Assembly: GCA_021904315.1 (NCBI GenBank)
Contig: CM038916.1
Span: 7,343,065 to 7,407,064, forward strand
Direction: 5' to 3'
Length of the DNA stretch: 64,000 bases
Source of the DNA: Sphagnum magellanicum
Lineage: Eukaryota; Streptophyta; Sphagnopsida; Sphagnales; Sphagnaceae
The notes beneath the pieces were generated by a model. That model saw only the letters and a program-made list of their open reading frames with translations. It did no database searches and was not told the DNA's origin. Both the position numbers and the translations under genes were made by a program. Shown here in pieces: positions 1-13,370 of the stretch; the first letter of the stretch is position 1; the number at the start of each line of letters is the position of its first letter.

Positions 1-985
1 GAAATACATTACGAGTTTGCATTTCATTATACAACTTTGAATCAACACATTTTTTATCTTCAATAGCACCTGACAAACTTAGAAATGAATATTAATCATG
101 GTTAGTACTAACTACTCCATGACTAGGGTACATCACAATTAACCACCATGGGCATAATTGGTATTACAAGTGAAATGTGTATCTCGAGGTTTTAGTGATA
201 TATTCAAAATCAAACCAAAAAAATGAGTTTGTTTGTTTGGTTGATGTTTTTTTTCACTAAGTGTAAAGGGGTTTAGCATGGGTTTTTTTTTTAAAATTAA
301 ATTAAATTTATTGTTTTAAAATATTTTTTTATAAAAAAAAATTAGCCAATTTTGTGACATAGCCAAATTGGAGATCATCCATAAGAAGATTTAGCCAAAT
401 TTAGTTATAGACCGAACATGAAAATAAAGTTTTAAAGCAATTCATTTCTATTTTAGCTACAAGTTGTAAAAATCCAACAATTTTAATTTTGAAAAAAAAA
501 AAAAAACTTGACAAATTAGGGCCTAAGATGTTGTTGTTGTTGTTGTTTTTCAACCTACTTATTGGGTGTTGAAATTTGCCAATGAATCAAATGAGAGAAT
601 AAAGATGAATAAAAAAAACACAAATTTACATCCCAACCAATCAATCTTAAGATCACACAAGTTATTACAAATTTTATGATCCAACTTTGAGCTCTAAAAT
701 TTTATTTCTAATAATATTCTAATAAAAGGTGAACATCTCGCCATGCAGATGTTATCTTCTTTGAATATTGCATATGCATAAACATATGCATGAATAATAA
801 GATCATCAACCCATGCAAATGTTACTTTCACTTAATTAGGGATGAACATCATCACATGTAATGAATTCCGTAACTAAACTTCAAACACATAATATTTAAG
901 TTTAAAAAATAACTTGATAAAAATAACTTAATAGAATGTTGACATCCAAAATTGAGAACCTCATCCAGAAAGTATGAGGCAAAAA
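1..985. other. AT-rich intergenic sequence
   Basis: No coding region is supported here. The stretch is AT-rich with poly-A/T runs and a short TTG run at about 530-547. Positions 345-415 carry one copy of a dispersed motif (TTAGCCAAATT followed by TATAGACC) that recurs near 30785, 35373 and, inverted, near 60955. Confidence 0.6.
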
Positions 986-1019
986 AATAAAATAATAATA
1001 ATAATAATAATAATAATAA
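986..1019. repeat. AAT trinucleotide microsatellite
   Basis: About eleven uninterrupted AAT units are visible, directly upstream of the GTAG minisatellite. Confidence 0.9.
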
Positions 1020-1025
1020 GAGTTG

Positions 1026-1171
1026 AATAGGTAGGTAGGTAAAAGATTCCCACCAAATAGGTAGGTAGAAAATGGGTAGGTAGATAGGTATGTAGGTAGA
1101 AGGTAGGTAGATTCTCACCAGTTGAGTAGGTAGGTAGGTAGGTAGGTAGGTAGAAAGATTCTCACTAGGTA
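1026..1171. repeat. GTAG tetranucleotide minisatellite
   Basis: Runs of GTAG of different lengths alternate with spacers containing AGATTC followed by a CAC core. The last and longest run is near 1125-1152. The array ends about 550 bp before the first coding ATG of the bHLH gene, so it probably lies in or just upstream of the promoter. It can be read as an open frame on the minus strand, but only because the unit has no stop in that frame. Confidence 0.85.
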
Positions 1172-1718
1172 GGTACCTATTGATGAGTTTGTAGTAGTGT
1201 TTTTCACTCGGCAGATAAGATTGGGACTTTTGCTTTTGCCGTTTGCTGTGTTTCTCTCGTGGCCGGGGGCTCGCTCGCTCGCTCGCTAGCTCGCTCGTCG
1301 TTGTCCATGGGAAGATCTTGTTGGTTCTCTGTGGATCTCGCTCCTTGGAAAGTTTAGATCTGTCTTCTTCTCGTCTTTTTTTTTTTGGGGGATTTGTTTT
1401 GGATTTTTTCTTGCTATTGTTGTTATTGTTGAGAAGAACTTGGGGGGAAAAATATGAAGTTCAAGGAAGGTTGTTGTCAGGAGAAGAAGAAGAGATGATG
1501 ATGAGGGAGGAGAGGACCAGGAGTAGTAGGAGAAGAGGAAGGAGCAGGGGGAGAAGAAGAAGAAGGAATGTTGTTGTTGTTGTGTGTGGTGCGGCGGCGG
1601 TGGCGGCAGGGGATTTTCTTTTTTCTGCTCCAGGATTGGAATCACGCGCTGCTCGTCAGCCATCATGTTAATGACGACGAGTTTACAGGATAGCTAGCTC
1701 TCTAGCTAGCTCCGTTCC
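1172..1718 (+). promoter_or_regulatory. Promoter-proximal region and 5' leader of the bHLH gene
   Basis: Base composition changes here from AT-rich to a CTCG-repeat and GA/CT-rich leader (CTCG units at about 1269-1298, purine-rich tract 1480-1570). No clear TATA box is seen. An upstream ORF of ten codons plus stop lies at 1665-1697, just before the proposed start at 1719, and could reduce translation of the main frame. A pyrimidine tract ending in CTCCAG near 1632 could be a splice acceptor, so part of the leader may be intronic. The transcription start cannot be fixed from sequence. Confidence 0.5.
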
Positions 1719-4464
1719 ATGGCAGGTAAACCAGCTGCTCCTCTCAAGCCACAAAAAAAGAGAAACAGAACTGTCTCTGGAATGAAATCTGGAAAATTTT
1801 AATTTTCCTCTTGTTGTGGCCAAAGAATGCGGGTGCGTGCGTGGTCGCTAGTCAGTATTTTCTTTTCGCGATTTAGGCCAAAAGGATGCGCATCATGCGT
1901 TCCCGTAAGGATAATTATTCTGGCCAAAGGATGCAGCATTCGTGCTGGTGAGGATTTTGCACGACTCAGAGACCAAAGGATGCATGCGTGCTCGTAAGCA
2001 TTTTGACGATTTACCTATGCGGCTGCGTGCTTGTGGTGGATTTCTCAATCGGAAAAAAGAAAATTTTGGCCATGAGGATGATAATGATGATGATGCGGAA
2101 GTGACCCGCTGTCTGATGCACTCTGTTTTGTGAATCTTGAACTGCATAGTAGGCTCTTCATGATACCCGGATAGATCGCTACTTCTTGTGTTACATTGCA
2201 GTGTTTATTGTCTGTTCTATGTGTGTATTTTGAGCCTCCTCGTGGCGTTGAACGGTAGTCGAAGCATTTGAGAAGAAGAAGCATTCCTGCGATGCAAACA
2301 AACAAGGGGGGAAAGGAAAGGAAGGTGTCTGTCATCTGTTGTTGTGCTGTCTGTTATGTTGCTGATAATGTACTGTACGCGTGGCTTTTGACAGGCATGA
2401 GCCCTGTTGACGAAGAACTTAGTGCAATGCTGCGAAGTGACCTCCACCAGAGCCCCGCTCAGACAACTCTGGCAAGTGTCATGAGCTCACCGGCGGGCAT
2501 GGCCTTAGGACCCGGATCAGAGCACATGGACAGCAGCACTTTCTCTTCTCATTACTCATCATCTCTTGAGGGAGGGGGATTGATCTCTTCTTCTTCAAGT
2601 GGCGGCAGCCATGGAAGGCAGCAGCTGCTTGTACCACCTACAGTGAGGGGGGCAACAAACCTGTCTTCTGTTGAGGTGGCGTCTTCTTCCCATGTCCTTT
2701 CACTGGCAGCAGCTGCAGGTCCAGTCCAATGTAGTAGATTAACGGCTTTGGAGCAACAACAACCGCCTTGGCCACTCATTGCAGCTGATCAGAAGTTACT
2801 AGAACTCCAGGATCCTGCAACAAAAAACCAAGACTTCATGAAGAAAGCAGTGAACTTGCAAGTGATAAATTTCAGTACAAGCTTATTAGATGCTACTAGT
2901 ATGTCGTTACATGACTTGAATCCTCCTCCTCCTCCACAGTTTTCTTCTAGGGGTGGCTTGCAACGTTACCACTCAGCTCCAAGCTCTTTGCTACGGAGCT
3001 TGGCAGCAGATTGCAACAACGAGGATGGTTTAGGTTTCTCCTCCCACCAGGTCTCAAGTCCTCTGGGAAACAACACTGGCAATATTACGGATGACACCAG
3101 AGGTCAAAGCCTTATCCCTCCATTCTTCTCAGGTGCTGGCAACAACAACAACAACAACCTGACTTCAGTAACAGAGTGCGTCGTGCAACCTATGGAAACA
3201 GACAAGATGTTGAATGACTCCAACTTGCATCAGTATGATCAATTTCTTTCACCTGCAACTAAATCTAACAAGCGAGCTTCTCTTGTTACTACTACCTCTA
3301 TGTTTGCGGGAAAGCCAGACTCTAAGCCTGGTAACTCTCTCTCCCTTAGACATTTTTAACAGCTTATGAAAGCTTCCATGATTTGTGTGTAGTTAGAGTT
3401 TTTTTCGCTCAAAGGCATGTGTTTGTTCCTGCTGTTTCTTTCTGTCCCATTTGTGATTTTGGAAGCTCCCTGTCGTGCAGCTGACTTGTTTGGGAACCAG
3501 CCTCAACTTGGTAATGATAACCTTCTTCGCCAGAGCAGTTTACCTGCAGATTGGCTCGCAGCTTTTCACGGTAGCATTGATGACACGGATCCAAGTTCAC
3601 AAATGCCATCCATGACATCCCCTGATGAGAGTTTGTCTGGCAGAACATCTGAGGACACTGCTGGTGTTGGTGTGAGTGGCAAATCCTCAATATACTCAAG
3701 AGATGATTCTTTTCTTGTCATTGATACAACTTCTGGAGGACTGTGGGATTCTCCGACAAGTCCAGGTACAGAATGACTGCTGCATGTTCTTCCTGAGTGT
3801 ATACTGGCTCTGAGTGTTTCTCCAGTTCAGTGCCCAGGTCTCTGCTGAATCTTTCTGGGTGATAGTGTGAAGAACATTCTAGATGAGAAGATAGGCTGTA
3901 TATAATTCAGGAGCTCTCTTTTGATAATACTGTGCATGAATGGGTTTGTGAGGATTCCTCAGCTGTGGTAATTGAGCACAGTGCCTGTTTTTTTGGTTGT
4001 CAGTGGGTCATATTGGAGGCAAGCGGCTGCGTGGCATCCTGGGTGATGCCACAATTGACACAGGCGAAGGCTTACAGAGGGACAGGCTTGGGGGACCTGG
4101 CACCTTGATTAAGCATACAAGTCTACCAGCAAATTTCAATAGGCCAACTATTCCAGTACTTGATGACCTAGCTGACATCTCAGTGCCATGCCAGACTCGA
4201 GCAAAGCGTGGCTGTGCCACTCATCCCCGTAGCATTGCTGAGCGTGTTCGCCGAACCAAAATTAGTGAGCGCATGAAGAGGTTGCAAGACTTGGTTCCCA
4301 ACATGGACAAGCAAACCAACATGTCAGACATGCTGGATGAAGCTGTTGAATATGTCAAACGGCTTCAACAGCAAGTGCAGGATCTTTCTGATACAGTTGC
4401 TCAATTAAGGGATCTGAAGGCAAAAGGGTTAAAGGCAGAAGGCAATGGAAGTTCAGAAGTTTAA
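1719..4464 (+). CDS. bHLH transcription factor, FBH/bHLH122-130-like
   Basis: Spliced gene with four coding exons: 1719-1725, 2395-3330, 3481-3765 and 4004-4464. All junctions are GT-AG and the reading phase is kept across each. The product is 562 aa; if translation starts at the next ATG (2397) it is 559 aa. The first coding exon would hold only ATGGCAG. Exon 2 codes a Ser-, Gln- and Asn-rich region with a [10 protein letters not shown] motif, and exon 3 has [11 protein letters not shown], both like conserved motifs of the FBH group. The bHLH domain is near residues 474-525: [19 protein letters not shown] is the basic region (Glu and Arg contacts present), followed by helix 1, a loop PNMDKQTN and helix 2, then a leucine-rich tail. 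Such proteins are nuclear dimers that bind E-box sites; Arabidopsis relatives activate CONSTANS. The whole bHLH domain lies in one exon, whereas relatives usually have introns within it. Family assignment is firm, the exact orthologue is not. Confidence 0.88.
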
Positions 4465-6200
4465 AGGAGTTCTCATACCCTTCTGGAGCTCAACTTGCTT
4501 ATGGGAGTGCTTTGGAATGTGTACAATAACCCTTAACATTGTTAGAACCATTTGGCGAATCCTGCTTGGTCTGTGAGGATTGTGGAGTGTCCCTGGGGTT
4601 AGAGGTTCATCATGCTCTCTTGAAGAGGCAGATGTCTTCAGCAGAAGGTGACACCAGGCAATTGCAAGGTGGTTGACAGCTTAAAAAGGATTGGGGCCTA
4701 CACCCATAGTGGAAGAAGCAACTCTACTGAGCTGGCACCCTTATATTTTTGTTCTTGTTCCAACTACAATTGATTCCATTTCGAAAGGGAGAGGAAACTG
4801 AGCAGCTTGATCCTCAGTGGGATCAAGCTCCTCATCTTGAACATGTCAAGATCTTCTCTCAAGAGCTTTTACTGGGGTGTCCAATATGTTGTACACAAGT
4901 TTCAATTTTCCTAAATGTGATCCAGCAGCTTCCACCAACAGCCTGAAGTGTGATTTGATTTCCCATTTCTGTGTCATTTAATGTTGTTACATTACCATCT
5001 TCCATCTGATTTACTTTGGTATGTGGTCATGGCCAATTCAGAGCTGCTATCTGCAGCTGACAAGCAAGCCCCAGGATTTGGATGTGGTCTACTACAAACA
5101 CTGGCTACTCACTCGCGAGAGTTCCTTTTGCTGAAACAGCTACGACTGGTGAATTCAGGTATGTATTTGATACACTTCACTTTTAAGTTTCTTTTCTTGC
5201 ACATTATTTGATCTTACTTCCACAAACCAAAGATTTACCATGGACAAGAGAGTAGTGGGGTGTACAAGGAGAAACTCTAGTAGACAACAGACAGTTCAGG
5301 ACCCAGGGAACAAATTCAACCTCAAGCTTAGATACTTACATGAGAACAGGATCATCTTGAGATCCCACCAGAACCAGATACCCATGCAGTTTACCAATTG
5401 AATGTGTGTAGATTGGGCCCAGTTATTCTCAACAAGGGCTATTCCTCTTCTGTGTGGTTAAATACATTGTCCATGAAGGGTATCCTTGATGCCCTTGAAA
5501 CACGGCTTTTATACAACATTCAGGAAACCTCAAGGGACTTTTGGCCCCAAAAACTTAGGTCCTCCTGATTGAAATCCCTCTTCTCTATTCAAAAGGTGAC
5601 CAGCCATCCTACAAACAGGGCCCCCTTCTATTTTGAATGCCATAATGGACTAGGTAACTGGTGAGACTGGGCCTATAACCCACCAATTTGACAATAGAGA
5701 TGAGCTCTTTCCATCCATGTAGACAGTGGTTGTTGTGTTTTCATCCAAGAAGCAACAGGCTTACAGAATCGTGGGCCCAATGAGAACCAACGTCGGTACC
5801 TTGTGCTGAGTAGTAGGTTGCTAATGAAAGAAGGTCAGAGGTTAATGTGATATAATGGCCAATCAGGTGCATTTGAGATTCTCGTTCTGGTCTTGGCTAT
5901 GAACTTAATTGACATTTCTTGAAGAAAGACCAATCCGAACCTGCTGCATCCTCACACTTTTTGGCAACCTTCTGCATCATCCTGACTAACTCAAATCAGC
6001 TGAGAGTAAAGCACACAGCTGGGACACATAGCTGGGGATGTTCAGATCCAGCCCCACAAGCTGTCTATGACCTGTTACTGCATGTTGAACTGTCAGGCAT
6101 TGTAAGCTTTTTCTGGTGAGTGAGCTTACAGTTCATGTATCGATTGATTTATGAAGTATGTTTGATTGTCTGGCATTTAAGCCTGTATGTTGTGAGCTCA
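4465..6200 (+). other. Probable 3' UTR and gene tail of the bHLH gene
   Basis: This stretch is visibly less AT-rich than the spacer beyond 6200 and resembles transcribed sequence, but no frame over about 75 codons looks like protein. A consensus splice donor (CAG then GTATGT) stands at about 5158-5165, so an intron in a long 3' UTR is possible. No poly(A) site can be placed with certainty. It could instead be a decayed gene fragment that I do not recognise. Confidence 0.4.
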
Positions 6201-9200
6201 CAATTCATATATACATGTTTTTTGATGGAGGTTTGGAAGTGTGAATTCCAAGGCATTCAGGTTCAAACTATGAGAGGAGAGGAAGGGGCTTCACCTTGAA
6301 CCTTTAAAACCTCATGTCAAGAAGTCCTGTGTCATGGGTTTGACATAAAAAGCTTGAAAAAACAATAGATTATTAAATTGATTGGTTCCATTTTGTTTTA
6401 AACATGGGTTTGGTCGCAAGGTAATGTTCGTTGCAAGGAACACTTCACCATTCACTATCACAAATGGTCAAATGTGTTTTAGCCTGGTGGCAATATGTAG
6501 TTGTGTTTTGTGGCCTTGGTGTCATAATTCTAAAGGTGGTTATTATGTGAATTGTGAACTGTGTCTGCACAATTGGTCAAAGCTTACATACATTTGTTGA
6601 AAGCAATTTTTAAACCTTTTTTTTAAAAACAATTATTTAACATTCCTTTTTTAGGCAAACCATACTCTATGGTGTTTCTATGTTGATCAAACTATTTCAA
6701 TATATTGAAGTGTTTTGACATACTTTTTGGATGACATATGTGGAGTAAGATTTGAGAGAAATTCAACAAAAAGTAATCAAAGAGAAATCAACCATATATG
6801 ACCAATGAAACCAATCATGGTTGACAATACAACGAACATCAACATGCCAAATTTGGGTACACTACAAATACAACAAGAATGTATTCCTTACCTTTCTACA
6901 TGGTCAATCAACAAATTGCATGTTAGGAGTGTATGAGTAGTGAGAATGGTCATATAGCAACCATATGGCACTATTGAAACTTCATAGTACCTATTTTGGC
7001 AAAAATAGACACGAGGTTTCCATTCTCTTTTATTCTCCTCTAAGATTTGATCATGAAACATTAGCTAATACAAGAAACCAAATTATGGAGTGCAACCCAA
7101 TTTGAATCATAAGAATGCAAATTATGAGGCTTTTGCAATTCACGTTGATGGCACAAAACCCTTGTTTGAAGAATGTCAACACATATGAACCTAAGAATGA
7201 TGTTCAGTCCTATCTCTTAACAATTGATATGCACATAAGAGGTTGATATTCTAGGTGACTTGCAAAACACAATTGTTTCTTTTAGCATGATTCACTTGCC
7301 TAAATGTTGTGGATCCCATTATTATTGGTCATTCGACCTTAAAACAATAATGACCACAATCATACAACTAATTGTGACTACTTATAGTTTGAATGTACAC
7401 TTACATGAATTACTTTTTCATAAAATACATTTTTTACATCTAAACCAAAAACAAATCTAATGAAAATGGACAATTCAAAATTTGATTATATGATAGCTGA
7501 ATTCCATATGCATGTAGTCCTTACCTTGATCAATTTGCTTGCTCATGATCAAATGACACAACATGGGCCCATTCTTCTATGTACAATGGACATTCACAAT
7601 TAGCCTAAACTTTGAGTGGGGGTAAGTAGCATGGTAATAATAGTCCTTTACTTTTTCAATATAACATGGTTGAGCAAAAGGGTGATGATTCTGCATCAAA
7701 ATTACATTTATATAGTTACATAGTTTTAGGACAATTTGAAACAAGGCCCCATATTGATTTATCGGTGTTGCCAATGTTTCGTGTTTACAAGGTTGCACAT
7801 ATTCCTAGTTGAAAATGGGTTTTGAATGTTCTTTTTTCCTTTTTTCTTATGACTATTTTGAAGATTAGTAACACACATATGATGTGGATAAATTTGCATT
7901 TGGACTAAGTAATGATAACTAAATGAAAATAGGCAAGGTGTGTGTTAGTGTTAGGCAAGTATATGGTTTATCATATATTAGTGTGATAATGTTATAAAAT
8001 CTCTTGGAGATTTTAATGTCATAATGCTATTGATATTAACAAATTGTCAACTCTATATGTCATTATGGTGTGGTATAATCAAATTTACGATTTCCAAATA
8101 ATGGTATGAATGTAAATAGTGAGAAAATTAATATAAAAAATTCTTATGAAAAACCACATTATACCCTAAAATGTATTCAATTTCAACTTCAAATTGGTTA
8201 TATTTCAAAATAGAGAACTAACCATTACTAAATTATATATAATACTACTTTGAGTGAAGTAACCATCATTTAAAAACTCAACACTAGGTCACAATATTCA
8301 CCACACAAAATCTTATTTTATGTTTTCACATCCAATTTCATCAACCATGCACTCCTCCTTCAACAACAAATGGCACCTAATAATGAATGTTGGAGATAGT
8401 CTACCACATGTTATTATCAATTTGTTTAGTAAATAATACTTGTCAAATTTTCATACTGACCTAGTCCAAGTATTGACCCCAATATGCTTTAATTGGATAC
8501 TAGATTAGTATGTTTCTTACCAACATTACTTGCACCATGTTAATATATGAAACAACAAATTATATACTTGTTTAATATTAGTATGCAACATGTTTGGACA
8601 TTTAAAATTTTGGTTCAATTTATTGATCCATGAATGGGATTCAAAATTGTAACCATGGAATTCAAAATCTACATAATTAAAAGTCTTTGATAAAATTTTA
8701 ACAAAAATCAAGCAAAGGTTGAAAAAATTAAAAAAATAGATTGGATTCAAATAAAACTTACATCAGATTTCAAATTTCATTAACCATTTTTTTCTTTGAC
8801 ATGACATTAATGACTCATCTTGATGTGGCATTCATATGTTGGTTTCTTATCTCAATTTTTAAATTTTTCATACCTTGTTTACAACTATGTGTTAGATATA
8901 AATATTTTTTATTACATCTTCATCATATACTCATGTATATTATGCATTCATATTTTTTATCGCATGAAAATGAATAACTTTAAAAAGACATTTGCAAAAG
9001 GTCAAAATCTTTTAAGGTGTGTCAAAGATGGGGTCACAATATGAGCTTTTTGAATGTAGTCACAATCCAACAAGCCAAAAAAGGGGTTGGACTACAAAGA
9101 AAAATAGTTAAAATTGGATAAATATTTATGTTTTGCCATTTAAAGCCATAATAATCATGGCAAGTTGTTTGTTTTTCATTCATATGAATATCAAATAATT

Positions 9201-12200
9201 CAAACAAAAAATTCATTTGATAAAATTTTAAGTTTAAGTTTTGCTTTAAAACTTCTAAAAGTGAACAACAACACATCATATAAGAGTCAATTTTGCAAAG
9301 GACTATCAAAAGGACTCATATAATAAAACACAATTGATGGGGATTTTTTTTAAAGGATAAAAACTTATTAACCACATTAAAAAAACACTCATACTCTAAA
9401 TATGTGGAATTTAAAATTTTTAAAAATTCAAAAAAAAATTCCAAAATTGATCCAAAGTTTTAGAATTTCAAAAGTCTTTTTTCACACATAAATGGGGTGG
9501 GTAAAATGTACACAATGTGTTAAGAAAAGTTGTAGTTTTATTATACAAGAAAACATAAAAATGTAAAAAAAGAAAAATTGGCTATGATTTGAAATTATTA
9601 TTTAAAGACAAAACATTAAATTCAAAAGGAATTAGAACACTTTCAAAAATTCACATTTATTCAAAAATGATGAAGAAAAAAACATGTCATGTACTTGCAC
9701 AATTATAAGCATTTTATATAGCAAGTTGCAAAAATAATTTTTCAAAATTGATTAATATGAAAAAGTTTTTTTTGAAAAAAAAAGACATACAATCTTTTTT
9801 TTAAGTAATCATGTTGGCTCATTGTATCTCGTTTGCACACTTTTGTATTCATATAAATTAGTTTGAATGATTGTATTTCACCATGCATGTGACACAAAGT
9901 GGATGATATTGATGGTCCTAGATTATGATGGTTTAAGGTATCATACTTTATAATATTTAACATCTTTTTATTCATTGAATTTGATGGGAATAAAAATACT
10001 TACATCAAGGACTAAGTTTCGGATTTAAATTTTTTTGTCCTAGCTCATACACCTTAAAACTTTTCACTTTGAAATTGAATGAAAAATGCCAAAATGTCTT
10101 GCAAACATAAATTCAACTCATTTTGCTCCTTTATTCATCAAATTTGCTAAGATCATCCTGAATTTTGAAAAGGATGCACATTTGATATAGAAGAAGGATC
10201 TTTGACCAAAAAAAAAATGTCCACAATAAGGTTTTGAGTGTTTTAAACATGCAAAATATTTTTGAAGCAATTTGCATCAAATTTTAATCATTGAAACCTT
10301 ACAAGTAATGGAGCCTATTCCCAAATTTTTTTGACAATCCAAATTAATATGTGCCCATGATGTTTCTTCAAAGATACAAAGGTAGAATTTTTAAGCATTG
10401 TACCCTACCCTTCTTGCATAACTCCTTCTATTGTACAACTTGCACCCATTTATGCATGCATTTATTGGAACTTCACTAAAATCCATGTGAAAGTTTTTGG
10501 TTAGGAGACCATGAAAAATTTATCAAAAGCACCATGCAACCTTGAAAAGGAAATATTTAAATTTCCACTATCCACATTCATTTGAAATTCCCCAAAAAAA
10601 TCATTCTTGGTTTATTATTATGTGTTTAGAGACTAAGGTTAAACAACAAACACCTACTGCCATTTTGCTACATAATTTTTGTTAAAGAGTTTAATGACCT
10701 TTCCAATAGAAGAATATTTAACCCCATTGATTTTGCAAAGTTTTCAATATATATATACACACACAATTTGAAAGGTAATTTGGATTGTAATAAAAAGGAA
10801 ATTTAGTTTTTTCTTTATATAATTTAATTTCATTTGAATTCCAATAATTACCAGAACAAGATTAATACCTCATGTAACCTTGGAATGCCTTATATTGTCC
10901 TACCGTTTGCATGATAGGAATATTTTGAATCATTAAATGGGCAAAGGGTTTTTAAATTTTTAAATGTGTTGATTTTATTTTTTCTAGTTTAAGTTTGCAA
11001 TGGTAGTTGGATTATTTTTTTTGATGATTTGCCAATGTGCCACATAAATGTACACATGTTATACTAACTTTGGTTTACCATACTTAAATTTCCTACATTT
11101 ACTCATTAGATTAAATTTAGGGTGAATTTTGTTAAATGGTAAGTTATACTATTGTCCTATGAAAAGGGTAACCAATTAAAGGTTAATAACCAATAGTTAC
11201 CAAAATCACAAAGCTCATATGACCATTGTTGCTTGGATTTGAAATTTTATGAAACTTATATAAATTGAATCTAGTTAATCAAATTAACATTAACATCTTT
11301 GGTGAATGATTATTTCACTTCTTTTGTTCACATTAAAAGAACATAATAGGTTGGTTAATGTTCATGCTCCTCAACTTGCCACATGTCACATACATGGCAA
11401 TGCAAAATCTACCAAATTGGAAAATAAAATTCCATAACCTTCAAGGATGGAACATATATTAGCAAAGATCAAAACACATGATAACAAATAATCTAATAAT
11501 ATGTTATAACTACAAAATGGACCCACATAGGTAAACCATGGACCTTGGGGGTACAAGCACAAAAAAGGGGCTAGGGAAATGAAGGCCAAAGTCATTTCCA
11601 AGGATTGAATTTTACATACACAACATTCATGTGTTGGTCTATTATACCCTTTCTTTACAATTTTCATATCTATATATATATATAATTTTATTTTCAAATT
11701 TTATATTCAATTGAGACCAAAATATGATCCATAATATAATAAAATTTTGAATTTTTGCATCAAGTTTTAAATTATAATCAAATGTAGAACTTTGTTTTAA
11801 CCCATGATCACAAATTGTGAACTATTTTATCAATTAAAGATTTTTTAAAAATTAAAACCTAGTAAGGTGCATGTAGAAATATTTTTAAATGGTTGAACAC
11901 ATGTGACCCTTCTTGTGAAGTATAATAGTGCTCACAATAATTTTGAAAACATTTGGTGGAAGTTTAACAACAGAAAAAATAAAATAAAATAAAATAAAAT
12001 AAAGAAATGACTTATCCACATCCTTATTTTGAGTGCTTCAAATATGTAAAAGGACTCTTGAAACATCATGAATTTGCATGAAATTTTTGTGACTTTGCAA
12101 ATATAGGAAAATATTCCCAAAAAAAAAAAAAATCCATAATATGGTGATTCCATGGTGATTTTTCAAAGTTTCAAGGGTATAATTTTCAAGCACTATCCAC

Positions 12201-12340
12201 ACATTATGAGACTTCTTTTACTATGCTTTCAACCCTTGCCATGAAAGTTATTACCATCGAAGCCCTCCACAACTTTTGATGCATCTTACACCTTTCAAAA
12301 TTAATAAAGCCAAAGTTTTCTTATTTCCCTTTAGCATGCC
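6201..12340. other. AT-rich intergenic spacer
   Basis: Long AT-rich spacer with many homopolymer runs and short AT microsatellites (for example near 10747-10766 and 11670-11685). Short open frames occur on both strands, but none shows a domain, a codon bias or a splice structure. I see no gene here. Confidence 0.6.
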
Positions 12341-12602
12341 TCATGACAATGACTTTGTTGATTACCCTGAGTAATAAAAAGTCACAAAACAAAAGTTGGA
12401 ATAGTAGAAGCCATACTTTTGCATGCTCAAAGTTGACAAAGCCAATACAATTGAGGTCCCTTCAACATCTTCATCACAATGACCTTATTGATTGCCCTTC
12501 ACCATAAAAATAACACAAGCATCAAAATGGAGCTCAAAGAAGGTAAAACATTTGTATGTTCCAAGTTAACACAACCAAAACATTTAAGGTCCCTTCAACA
12601 TC
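12341..12602. repeat. Two-copy tandem duplication, about 131 bp
   Basis: Two diverged direct copies begin at about 12341 and 12472. Each starts with CA(T)CACAATGAC-like sequence and ends with AGGTCCCTTCAACATC. The origin is unknown. Confidence 0.65.
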
Positions 12603-13094
12603 CTTCAACACAAAACCCAATGATTGGAAATCTACATCCAAAACCTTGCCTTAGGGAAACTAACACATATATTAGTAAGGTATTTTGCCCAATTTTCATA
12701 GGCTTGTCTTTTTCCATGCCCATAGATAAAAATCCCCTTTTTTTGTGACCTCCTATACATTATATATGCATAAGTTCATTGGCTATTGCATGAAAATTAT
12801 GATAGGCACTATAACCATGGATGATACTTACATATAAAGATGACAATTGCACGATTAAATGGATATTAATGATTTGGTAATTAGTGAATGTGGTTGCAAG
12901 TTAGTCATATGGCATTTCTACTTCATTGACAAATCATTGCAAGGGTGAATTGGAATTTAGGACCAATAGGTGTCCTTTCAACATTTGAGGAAGAAAAAAT
13001 TGTGAGTAAAATGGAAGAAATGGGTCACTACAAGCAAGACAAAGGCCACTTATGAGCATGCAACACAAATCACACATGACAAAAAATCTTTTCC

Positions 13095-13370
13095 ATGCTT
13101 GGATTTCACACTACGCACAATCAATTGTGGCATTACAATTCAACCATGGATCTACTTATTTTATATGGGTATGGATCCCATGCGATTTTGGAAGTGGGAC
13201 TTGAAAGCCAAGTTTTAGAGTTACACATGTTCATTCTACCAACTCATGGAACCCATGCACTTCCACCATTGGATGTTAAACATTATTTTGAACCGTTTAA
13301 AAATACTTCCAAAAAACATCAAGATGTTTGGGTTGGCATCCTAGGGAAGTTAGTCATATATATTTAGGAA
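13095..13370 (+). mobile_element. pogo-like (Tc1/mariner) transposase fragment
   Basis: An open stretch of about 90 codons matches the middle and end of a DDE_1 (pogo/CENP-B-like) transposase. It reads YGYGSHAILE, then ILPTHGTHALPPLDV and FEPFKNTSKK. Intact relatives have DGHGSHVTLE at the first block, so the second catalytic aspartate has become Tyr here, while the third (in PPLDV) is kept. The N-terminal DNA-binding part and the element ends are not visible. It is an old, dead fragment of the same family as the copy at 38790-39719. Confidence 0.7.

Noticed and set aside
1243-1671. Open frame of 142 codons in the bHLH leader
   Set aside because: Low-complexity Ser/Leu/Arg string produced by CTCG and GA-rich repeats; no domain, and it lies in the leader of a clear gene.
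2268-2396. In-frame extension upstream of the bHLH coding exon
   Set aside because: It has no ATG (it opens with TTG) and ends in a good splice acceptor at 2394, so it is intron.
11386-11697. Minus-strand frame of 103 codons with hydrophobic segments
   Set aside because: AT-rich sequence gives many Phe, Leu and Ile codons by chance; there is no ATG context, family or splice structure to support it.
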